A stretch of DNA of 18,367 nt, taken from positions 1 through 18,367 of the forward strand of contig CALGOK010000119.1 of assembly GCA_937961295.1 (NCBI GenBank). Direction: 5' to 3'. Position 1 is the first letter of the stretch; each line of letters opens with the position of its first letter. The notes under the pieces were generated by a model that was given only the letters and a program-made list of their open reading frames with translations, did no database searches and had not been told where the DNA came from. The translations under genes were made by a program, and so were the position numbers. Origin of the DNA: an uncultured Gemmatimonadota bacterium. Lineage in GTDB: Bacteria; Gemmatimonadota; Gemmatimonadetes; Gemmatimonadales; GWC2-71-9. This document shows positions 1-5,666 of the stretch, in pieces.

Positions 1-308
1 AGCGGGGTGACGGCGGTAAAGAGCGCCACCAGCCCGGAGTCGACGTGGCGCTCGACCCAGACGATCGGCGCGTTGCTGAGGACGATCAGGCAGGTGCCGA
101 CCCCCGCGACCCCGAGCCATTCGCGGCGGAGCGGCAGCGCGCTGCCGCGAAAGCGGCTCCACGCCATGAGCGCGGCGCCGGCGACGATGAACCGCGCGCC
201 GGCCAGCAGGAAGGGGGGCAACGTCTCCCCGGCGATCTTGATGCCGAGGTACGTCGACCCCCAGATGACATAGATCGTGAAGAAGGCGAAGAGGGTCAGG
301 GGCTCCAT
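1..308 (-). CDS. EamA/DMT-family transporter, N-terminal part (cut by window edge)
   Basis: This is the first 102 residues of an inner-membrane drug/metabolite transporter of the EamA (DMT) superfamily; the rest lies beyond position 1. The translation opens MEPLTLFAFFTIYVIWGSTY, and the YxIWGSTYLxIK signature is typical of the first EamA helix. It continues with a second helix (FLLAGARFIVAGAALMAW) and a third (WLGVAGVGTCLIVLSNAPIVW), then VDSGLVALFTAVTP, which also fits the family. The ATG at 308-306 lies inside the end of the upstream gene, overlapping its stop region by 13 nt out of frame, so the genes are probably co-transcribed and translationally coupled. I see no clear Shine-Dalgarno. 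Family members export amino acids or other small metabolites; the substrate cannot be read from this fragment. Confidence 0.85.
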   Translation of the reverse strand, partial: MEPLTLFAFFTIYVIWGSTYLGIKIAGETLPPFLLAGARFIVAGAALMAWSRFRGSALPLRREWLGVAGVGTCLIVLSNAPIVWVERHVDSGLVALFTAVTP

Positions 309-1204
309 CCGGGCGGCGGCGGCATCACGCGGTGCAGCAGGCAGGGCTCGTCGGGATACACCGACGGGATCTGCCATCCGCCATCGATCCAGCGGATCAG
401 CCCGCTTGAGGTGACGACCTCCTCGATCCCGTCGCCGTCGGCATCGGTGGTGCCGTAGATGTCGACGTTGCCCGGCGCGCGTGCGACCGGGCGTCCCCAC
501 GCATCGACGACCCAGGTGGCCGTGGTGTTGAGGGTGCCGTCCTTCTGGTCGTCGCGGAGCCACACCGAGAAGACGGCGTAGTTGTGGCCGCCGGGACCGC
601 GCACGCCGATCGGGCGGATGCGACTCCAGAGCGCGTCTTCGTCATCGGTGTGGAAGTCGTACCAGAGCGACGCACGCTCGCGCTCGGTCCGCGGCTGCAT
701 CTTCGCCTCGTAGCGCTGCCACACCGAATCGGTCCACGCCCGGTAGTGCGCCTCCGCGCCGATCCGCGCAATCGGCGGCGGGTCGCGCCGCACCGGCATC
801 GCATGGGCCCCGGGCACCACGATCGCGAACGACGACGTGGCCGGCGCGTCGAGGGTGAAGAACCAGCCGGGATGGGCGACGGCATCGCACGCGGCCCGCC
901 ACGAGCGCGGCGGCAGGAAGCGCTGCCGGTTGGTGATCCGGGCGTGGCGCATCCGCGTGAGGTTGGCGCCATCGGGGAAGTAGAAGAGCGTGACGGTGTC
1001 ACCCACGGTGCCGAGCGGCGCCACGCCGGCGGCATCGAACTGCGACGCCACCGGTCGGCGCGGCGATGCCGACGGCCGCTGCATCACCTGCGCCCCGCCG
1101 ATGGCGCCGTCGGGCGCCTCGCCTGGCATCGGGTCGGTGATGATCCGGGCCTGACCGGCGAGCACCGCCGGGACGAGTGCGGCGAGGACGAGTGGACGGA
1201 TCAT
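296..1204 (-). CDS. Secreted hypothetical protein (302 aa)
   Basis: I do not recognise a named family. The protein begins with a short signal peptide (MIRPLVLAALVPAVLAGQA), so it is probably exported. The body is rich in W, D and R with no membrane segment. Near residues 255-275 it has GTTDADGDGIEEVVTSSGLI, an Asp-rich calcium-loop-like stretch of the kind seen in FG-GAP/VCBS repeats; only one such repeat is visible. It has a Cys around 106 and another near the C-terminus (DEPCLLH). The start ATG (1204-1202) overlaps the stop of the DUF2939-like gene in an ATGA arrangement, and the 3' end overlaps the transporter start. It is the middle gene of a tight operon. Function unknown. Confidence 0.8.
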   Translation of the reverse strand: MIRPLVLAALVPAVLAGQARIITDPMPGEAPDGAIGGAQVMQRPSASPRRPVASQFDAAGVAPLGTVGDTVTLFYFPDGANLTRMRHARITNRQRFLPPRSWRAACDAVAHPGWFFTLDAPATSSFAIVVPGAHAMPVRRDPPPIARIGAEAHYRAWTDSVWQRYEAKMQPRTERERASLWYDFHTDDEDALWSRIRPIGVRGPGGHNYAVFSVWLRDDQKDGTLNTTATWVVDAWGRPVARAPGNVDIYGTTDADGDGIEEVVTSSGLIRWIDGGWQIPSVYPDEPCLLHRVMPPPPGWSP

Positions 1205-1725
1205 GTGATGCTCTCCGGGTCGGTCAGGCGATCGCTCCAGATCCTGACCAGTCGCCAGGAGAGCCCGAAGCGGCGGAAGGTGAAAATGCCGGCGTCCTCG
1301 GCGTCGCCGCCGCGAGCGTTCACGCGAACATCCACGCGCGAGGGACCGCGGTAGCGATACGACACGTCGGTCCCGGCAGCGAGGGAATCGGCCTCACCCG
1401 GACGAGGCGTGCGGGTGCCGAATCCGGTCACCAGCTGGGTCAGTCCCTGCGGCGTGACCGTCATGTTGACCAGCGGATCGATCAGCGCGCCCGACAGCCC
1501 GGCGAGTCCGGCCGCGTCGCCGGTCATCCGCTGGTCGATCGCCGCGCGGAGGTCGCGCTTGAGGTTGTCCCGAAGTATCGGGAATTCGATGGTGGAATGC
1601 AGGTCGCCCTCGCGCCCGGAGACGATCGCCTCGAGGAAGTTGTCCCAGGCGCGGCGGGGCGACCAGTAGTACCAGGCCCCGGTGGCGAGCACGAGCAGGA
1701 GGAGCGTCCAGCGGAGCTTGCGCAT
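1201..1725 (-). CDS. DUF2939-like exported/membrane-anchored protein
   Basis: This 174-residue protein begins MRKLRWTLLLLVLATGAWYY, a positively charged start followed by one hydrophobic helix that is a signal anchor or signal peptide. The next segment, WSPRRAWDNFLEAIVSGREG and then a (I/V)EFPILRDNLKRDLRAAI-type stretch, resembles the DUF2939 family as I remember it (WxPxxAWxNLxxAixxgD and FPaLRxxLK). The C-terminal part is beta-rich and ends in RRFGLSWRLVRIW, as in DUF2939. The biochemical role is unknown. I chose the ATG at 1725 because the open frame upstream runs into a palindromic repeat and the hydrophobic segment starts here. A TATCTT box lies 6 nt upstream of the ATG (1737-1732) and no Shine-Dalgarno is seen, so the message could be leaderless. 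It is the first gene of the 1725-to-1 operon. Confidence 0.8.
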   Translation of the reverse strand: MRKLRWTLLLLVLATGAWYYWSPRRAWDNFLEAIVSGREGDLHSTIEFPILRDNLKRDLRAAIDQRMTGDAAGLAGLSGALIDPLVNMTVTPQGLTQLVTGFGTRTPRPGEADSLAAGTDVSYRYRGPSRVDVRVNARGGDAEDAGIFTFRRFGLSWRLVRIWSDRLTDPESIT

Positions 1726-1750
1726 GGGGGGAAGATAGAGGGACGATGAT

Positions 1751-1810
1751 GCAGGCGCGCCGCTCGCGGCGCGCGATGCCGGCATCGCGCACCCCAAGGG
1801 GTGCGCCTGC
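1751..1810. repeat. 60-bp cloverleaf-type palindromic element, copy 1
   Basis: The ends are GCAGGCGC and GCGCCTGC. Three perfect inverted repeats tile the inside without gaps: 1755-1763 with 1766-1774 (2-nt loop), the palindrome GATGCCGGCATC at 1775-1786, and 1787-1795 with 1798-1806 (2-nt loop). The two halves also pair with each other except for a 12-nt central stretch on each arm, and each of those stretches is itself palindromic. It lies 6 nt beyond the stop of the phosphoesterase gene. It is identical over 60 bp to 4132-4191. A role as a terminator or mRNA 3'-end structure is plausible but inferred. Confidence 0.9.
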
Positions 1811-1816
1811 GGATCG

Positions 1817-2614
1817 TCACACCGTGATCCGCACCACCCGCGGCGCCCCGTACCTCGCCTCCCCCACTCGCACGGTGAGGTTGGGGAGGATGTCTGCCTC
1901 GTGCCCGCGGTGGGAGTGGCCGGCGAGCACGGTCATCGCAATGGCGGGGTGGGCGCTGGCGAAGCGGTGCAGCACCGCGCCGGTGGCGCCGCAGACCAGC
2001 AGCGGGTGCCAATGGGGATGCGCCTCGCGCGAACCGGGCTTGAGCGCCTCGACGAACGGCGGGACGTGGGTCGCCACGATGATCGTCTCGGGGTCCCGCT
2101 CGGCGGCGCGGCCGAGGAGCGTCTCGAGCCGGGCGGCGTCGGCATCGGCGAGGATCTGCTTGACCGCCAGCTTGGCCGCGCGGCCCTCCTGTGCGGCCAG
2201 CTCGGCGATCAGCCGGTCGTCATTGAGCACCAGCGGAGTGCGGATCGGGTCGCCGTGGCGGCCATCGGCCCAGCCGTCGACCCCCACGAGCAGCTGCCTG
2301 GGTCCGAGCTCGACCACTCCGGCCGGCGGGAGCCAGCGGATGGCGGGATTGGCCTCGCCGAGCTCGCTGACGGCGTCGCGCAGGGTGCCGATCGAGGCGC
2401 CGTAGTGGTCGTGATTCCCCAGCACGAACCACACGGGGCCGCCGCCGGCCTCGGCGATCCGTTCCAGGTCTGCAACGAGGCGCCCGGCGTGGGAGATGTC
2501 CCCGGTGACGATGACCGGATTCCCGCCGCGCTCGCGCAAGGCGGAATGGAAGTCCTCGACCGCCGCGGGACCGGCTCGGTCGAGATGGCAATCGGTGATC
2601 CAGGTGATGGGCAC
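1817..2614 (-). CDS. Calcineurin-like metallophosphoesterase
   Basis: This 265-residue, probably cytoplasmic, two-metal phosphoesterase shows all five family motifs: D8-C-H10 (WITDCHLD), GD39 (VTGDIS), GN67-H-D69 (VLGNHDHYG), H183 (ATHVPP), and GH233-S-H235-RGH. These residues bind the two metal ions and the phosphate, so the enzyme looks catalytically complete. There is no signal peptide. The substrate is not evident: relatives hydrolyse phosphomonoesters, diesters, cyclic nucleotides or nucleic acids. The ATG at 2614 has a GAGAGGTG stretch just upstream that can act as a ribosome binding site. The gene is divergent from the barrel gene at 2767. Its 3' end is followed by the palindromic element at 1751-1810, which separates it from the next minus-strand gene. 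Confidence 0.9.
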   Translation of the reverse strand: MPITWITDCHLDRAGPAAVEDFHSALRERGGNPVIVTGDISHAGRLVADLERIAEAGGGPVWFVLGNHDHYGASIGTLRDAVSELGEANPAIRWLPPAGVVELGPRQLLVGVDGWADGRHGDPIRTPLVLNDDRLIAELAAQEGRAAKLAVKQILADADAARLETLLGRAAERDPETIIVATHVPPFVEALKPGSREAHPHWHPLLVCGATGAVLHRFASAHPAIAMTVLAGHSHRGHEADILPNLTVRVGEARYGAPRVVRITV

Positions 2615-2766
2615 CTCTCAACCTAGCGGATCGCCGACCCCCGCTGCGGGGCGGGGATCTGGTATTGTCGGCCGGAATTGGCGACATTGTTGCCGCGTTG
2701 GGCATCATCGTTGGGCCAGGCAGGACCTCGAGCGGTTCATCACCAATCCATCCAGGAGGCAGCGTG

Positions 2767-3267
2767 ATGCAGGTCAAGTTTGCCCGTTCCCTCGTTGCCG
2801 GGGCCGCGTTGGCCCTCGGCCTCGCCTTTGCCACCCCGGCCAGCGCCCAGATGGGCTTCGTGGTGCAGGGCCAGTACGGCGCCGACTACGAGGCGGTCGG
2901 TGTCGGCGGCGGCATCACCTTCGGACTCGGTTCGCTGACCACCAACAGCGGGATCCGGGGCGAGGCGACGTTCGACTACTTCTTCGTCGACGATCCGCTC
3001 AAGGTGTGGGAGATCAACGCCAACCTGCTGTATGACATTCGCTCGACCCCGGGGCTGTACGTCGGCGCCGGCCTGAACTATGCGGATTTCTCGTTCGAGG
3101 ATTCGGACCTGTGTGAGCCGTTCTGCTCCTTCGCCAGCGGTTCCGAGGTCGGCCTGAACCTGCTCGGTGGCTGGAACTTCGCCGGCAGCAAGGGTCCGTT
3201 CGTCACCGCGCGCTTCGCGCTGGGCGGCGGCGAGCAGCTGTACGTCGGCGGCGGCTTCCGCTTCTGA
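2767..3267 (+). CDS. Small outer-membrane beta-barrel protein
   Basis: The protein has 166 residues, beginning with a clear signal peptide (MQVKFARSLVAGAALALGLA then FATPASA, cleavage before Gln28). The mature part is made of short alternating Gly/aromatic strands, as in small OmpA/OmpW/opacity-type barrels, and ends in a terminal phenylalanine (GGGFRF), the usual outer-membrane assembly signal. One loop has two close cysteines (LCEPFCSF), which could form a disulfide. I chose the ATG at 2767 because AGGAGG at 2754-2759 gives a 7-nt spacer; an in-frame GTG three bases earlier is less well placed. A hairpin at 3306-3333 follows. Substrate or partner unknown. Confidence 0.85.
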   Translation: MQVKFARSLVAGAALALGLAFATPASAQMGFVVQGQYGADYEAVGVGGGITFGLGSLTTNSGIRGEATFDYFFVDDPLKVWEINANLLYDIRSTPGLYVGAGLNYADFSFEDSDLCEPFCSFASGSEVGLNLLGGWNFAGSKGPFVTARFALGGGEQLYVGGGFRF

Positions 3268-3305
3268 TGCGACCCGCGGCCTGAGGGCTGCAGCGGTCTC
3301 CACGG

Positions 3306-3333
3306 CGCCCCGGCGGAACTTTCCGCCGGGGCG
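3306..3333 (+). terminator. Perfect 13-bp GC hairpin after the barrel gene
   Basis: Arms 3306-3318 (CGCCCCGGCGGAA) and 3321-3333 are exactly complementary around a minimal 2-nt centre. The hairpin lies 39 nt after the stop of the barrel gene and before the methyltransferase. The following bases (TCGTATCTTTG) hold only short T runs, so it is a plausible but not textbook intrinsic terminator. The TATCTTTG at 3337-3344 may belong to a promoter for the next gene. Confidence 0.6.
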
Positions 3334-3370
3334 TCGTATCTTTGTGGCCTCACCGCGCTCCGGAGAGGCG

Positions 3371-4102
3371 ATGCTCACCACGGTCAAGGACGCATACGAG
3401 GCGATCTACACCGGCCGGTCGTACCAGCACGAGATGGGGCTGGTGGACGTGGTGCTCGACGGCAAGTTCGGCCGCGCCAAGGCAGGACGGAAGGCGCCAC
3501 CGCGCCGGGTGCTCGAGGTCGGCTGCGGCCCGGGGCTGCGCCTGGCGGTGCTGCGGCAGATGCACGGCAAGTACGAAGTGGAGGGACTCGACCGCGACGC
3601 CCAGATGCTGGCGCTGGCCGCCAAGCGCAATCCCGGCGTGCCGCTCCACCGCGACGACATGCGCGAATTCGCACTCGACGCGCGCTTCAACGCCGTCCTC
3701 TGCCTCTTCGGGGTGATCGGCTACATGGCCGACACCGCAGAGATGACCTCGGCGCTCACCCAGATGCGCGAGCACCTCGCCCCCGGTGGTGTGCTGCTGC
3801 TGGAGCCGTGGCTCACCCCCGACCTGGCCCGCGACCGCTACCTGCGCACCGACACCGCGGAGCGTCCGGGTCTCGAGGTGATGCGGATGAACTTCACCCG
3901 GGTGGTGGGCAACAAGTCGCTGCTCACGGTGCACTACCTGATCGGCGACTCCCACGGCATCAGGCACGTGGAGGAGCTCCGCGAGCTGACGCTGTTCAGC
4001 GACGAGGAATACCGCACCGCGCTCCGCAACGCCGGCTTCGGCGAGGTGGACCTCGAGGCGTACGGGCCGCAGGGGCGGGGGTTGTACGTGGCGCAGGTGT
4101 GA
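3371..4102 (+). CDS. Class I SAM-dependent methyltransferase
   Basis: The 243-residue product has the Rossmann-type methyltransferase motifs in order: motif I VLEVGCGPG (residues 47-55, SAM binding), an acidic residue ending strand 2 (GLDRD, Asp74), HRDDMREF (95-97 region), the strand-4 segment FNAVLCLFGVIGYM, and HLAPGGVLLLEPW (about 135-147). The layout and the FGVIGYM and LEPW segments resemble small-molecule N,N-dimethyltransferases of the DesVI/TylM1 type, but the substrate cannot be fixed from the sequence, and no sugar or antibiotic genes are nearby. The ATG at 3371 follows GGAGAGG at 3362-3368. The stop codon (4100-4102) is inside a long hairpin stem. The gene converges on the one ending at 4202. 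Confidence 0.88.
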   Translation: MLTTVKDAYEAIYTGRSYQHEMGLVDVVLDGKFGRAKAGRKAPPRRVLEVGCGPGLRLAVLRQMHGKYEVEGLDRDAQMLALAAKRNPGVPLHRDDMREFALDARFNAVLCLFGVIGYMADTAEMTSALTQMREHLAPGGVLLLEPWLTPDLARDRYLRTDTAERPGLEVMRMNFTRVVGNKSLLTVHYLIGDSHGIRHVEELRELTLFSDEEYRTALRNAGFGEVDLEAYGPQGRGLYVAQV

Positions 4103-4133
4103 GGCCGCGCCGAACGGCGCGGCCCACACCTGC
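4093..4133. terminator. Long hairpin containing the methyltransferase stop codon
   Basis: GCAGGTGTG (4093-4101) pairs with CACACCTGC (4125-4133), and GGCCGCGCCG (4103-4112) pairs with CGGCGCGGCC (4115-4124) around AA. This gives a 19-bp stem with a single bulged A at 4102. The TGA stop at 4100-4102 lies in the stem. Its right side overlaps the left end of the palindromic element at 4132, so the two structures compete. A bidirectional terminator role is inferred; no T tract is present. Confidence 0.65.
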
Positions 4134-4191
4134 AGGCGCGCCGCTCGCGGCGCGCGATGCCGGCATCGCGCACCCCAAGGGGTGCGCCTGC
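4132..4191. repeat. 60-bp cloverleaf-type palindromic element, copy 2
   Basis: This is identical over 60 bp to the element at 1751-1810, with the same GCAGGCGC/GCGCCTGC ends and three internal hairpins. The terminal inverted repeat is longer here: ACACCTGCAGGCGC at 4126-4139 pairs perfectly with 4184-4197. It lies between two convergent genes, 10 nt from the stop of the minus-strand gene. Confidence 0.9.
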
Positions 4192-4201
4192 AGGTGTTGC
4201 G

Positions 4202-5449
4202 TCAATCCAGCTCATCCATCCTGGGATTGACCACCGTGTTGAGGAACGACCCGAACGTGTAGCTCAGTCCCACGTTGAGCGACGCGCGGTAGCCGGTGGC
4301 AAGCTCGCGCAGCCTGAGGAAGATCTCCTCGTCGGTGGCGTCGCCCTTGCGCAGGGTGATCTGATTGCGCACCCGCGAGTAGGATCCATCGACCTCGAAC
4401 TCGAGCCCGCGGGCCAGCCGCACCTCGAGTCCCCCCGACACGCCGAGCCGGTTGAGCGACCAGTCGTGCAGGTAGTTGCGCGCCGACCCGCTCAGGTAGG
4501 CGTTCCCCCAGGGCTGATTGGTCTCGTAGGCCACCTGCAGCTGGTGGTCGAACCGGGTCTCCTCGACCTGGTGATAGATCGTCTCCTCCACGTAGTCGAA
4601 GCGGTTGAGCGCGACGGTGTACAGCACCACGAGCTGGCGCCGGGTCGCCTCGGCGTAGGGATACAGGTTCCACTCGATCGCCGGCCCCATCCGGGCGCGG
4701 AAGTCGAGGTTGTCGGGCTTGTACGACCAGGCGTCCACCACGCCGCCCACCGACCAGTGCGGCGAGATCGAGCGGACCACCAGCGCGCGCGAGTTCCAGC
4801 CGTCGCGCTTGGCGGTGAACTCCTCGCCATCGTCGAGCTCGAAGGTGGTCCGGTTGAGGCGTCCCTCGAGCCGGAGCCGCACCTTCCAGTCCTCGGTGGT
4901 GCGGTTGGCGCGCAGCTCGGAGCCGACGTTGTAGCCCACCTCGCGCGACTCGGCATCGAGCTCGCCGTCGACCTGCATGGTGAAGACCCAGAAGTTCCAG
5001 GGGTCGCTCGCGGGAACGATCGACTCGCCCCCCACCGGCTCGAAGCGATCAAGCACCAGGTTGCCGCCGCGGCCGCTGGCGAGGAGGTAGCGCACCAGGC
5101 CGAGTCGGAGGGTGCGCGCGAACTCCTGGCGATAGTGGTCGTCGGTGGCATCGGGCGGTGTCCGGAACACCACCGTGTCGGTGCGGCCCGCGAGGGCCGC
5201 GCGCCCGATGTACTCCAGCGTGACCTCGCGCCCGCCGGCACCGGTGGAGAGTCCCGAGGCGATGACGTGCACGTCGGAGGCGGTGCGATCGGTGACCCAG
5301 TCGACCAGTGTCACCTCGGTGCGGAGGTACTCGCGATCGCAGCGGGTGTGGCAATCGAGGAAGAGGCGCAGCCTGGGCATCCCCTGCGCGGGGAGCACGG
5401 CGGTGGCGCACAGCAGGGAGGCAGCCAGCAGGCCAGCGACACGGAACAC
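4202..5449 (-). CDS. Probable outer-membrane protein with cysteine-containing N-terminal domain (415 aa)
   Basis: Translation from GTG at 5449 gives a signal peptide (MFRVAGLLAASLLCATAVLPAQ). The next segment, RLFLDCHTRCDREYLRTEV and on to VDWVTDRTASDVHVI, has a C-x3-C pair and a TGAGGREVTLEYIG motif; this resembles a conserved but unnamed domain I associate with exported Bacteroidota and Gemmatimonadota proteins. From about residue 165 on, the sequence reads as alternating amphipathic strands (YNVGSELRANRTTEDWKVRL, SYSRVRNQITL, YRASLNVGLSYTFGS), like a DUF481-type barrel. It ends in polar residues, not a terminal aromatic. An AGGA stands 7 nt before the GTG. A perfect palindrome CCTGACGTCAGG at 5458-5469 lies just upstream. 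Function unknown; the barrel assignment is inference. Confidence 0.75.
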   Translation of the reverse strand: MFRVAGLLAASLLCATAVLPAQGMPRLRLFLDCHTRCDREYLRTEVTLVDWVTDRTASDVHVIASGLSTGAGGREVTLEYIGRAALAGRTDTVVFRTPPDATDDHYRQEFARTLRLGLVRYLLASGRGGNLVLDRFEPVGGESIVPASDPWNFWVFTMQVDGELDAESREVGYNVGSELRANRTTEDWKVRLRLEGRLNRTTFELDDGEEFTAKRDGWNSRALVVRSISPHWSVGGVVDAWSYKPDNLDFRARMGPAIEWNLYPYAEATRRQLVVLYTVALNRFDYVEETIYHQVEETRFDHQLQVAYETNQPWGNAYLSGSARNYLHDWSLNRLGVSGGLEVRLARGLEFEVDGSYSRVRNQITLRKGDATDEEIFLRLRELATGYRASLNVGLSYTFGSFLNTVVNPRMDELD

Positions 5450-5457
5450 GGCACGAT

Positions 5458-5469
5458 CCTGACGTCAGG
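5458..5469. promoter_or_regulatory. Perfect 12-bp palindrome upstream of the 5449 start
   Basis: CCTGACGTCAGG is a perfect inverted repeat in the 67-nt gap between the divergent starts at 5449 (minus) and 5517 (plus). It overlaps the AGGA ribosome-binding stretch of the minus-strand gene. It could be an operator, but a 12-bp palindrome can also occur by chance in such GC-rich DNA. Confidence 0.3.
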
Positions 5470-5516
5470 GGAGGAGTGTGGCGACGGACGGGCGTCGTGT
5501 GCGATACGTTTCGTCC

Positions 5517-5654
5517 GTGCTTCCGGTTGAGAATAGCCTCCCCGCCCTCCTTGCCGCGCTTGCCGAGCGCCGCCGCGCTGTCCTGGTGGCACCTCCGGGC
5601 GCCGGCAAGACGACGCGCGTTCCACCGGCGCTGCTTGACGCGCCGTGGCTATGA
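5517..5654 (+). pseudogene. hrpB: HrpB helicase N-terminal fragment with Walker A, ended by TGA
   Basis: The frame starting at GTG 5517 reads VLPVENSLPALLAALAERRR, then AVLVAPPGAGKTTRVPPALL, DAPWL, and a TGA stop at 5652-5654 (codon 46). This is the normal N-terminus of HrpB proteins, including Walker A (A-P-P-G-A-G-K-T-T, residues 25-33). After the stop the same frame continues as GRRIVMLEPRRLAARA, exactly where the family continues, so there is no frameshift. A single substitution (for example GGA, CGA or AGA to TGA) would explain the break. No other damage is seen in the remaining 2.3 kb, so the mutation is recent or is a sequencing error. I see no clear ribosome binding site at this GTG. 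Confidence 0.8.
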
Positions 5655-5666
5655 GGGAGACGGATC

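Noticed and set aside
4132..4191. Cloverleaf element as a tRNA gene
   Set aside because: The folding is made only of self-complementary palindromes with 0-2 nt loops. There is no anticodon loop, T-loop or CCA-like end.
4157..5530. 457-residue plus-strand open frame opposite the 4202-5449 gene
   Set aside because: It begins inside the palindromic repeat and reads as antisense of a protein with a signal peptide and conserved motifs. No domain was seen.
5652..5654. TGA as a selenocysteine codon in HrpB
   Set aside because: No HrpB relative is known to me to use selenocysteine, the position is not a conserved cysteine, and no obvious SECIS-type hairpin follows. A point mutation or sequencing error is simpler.
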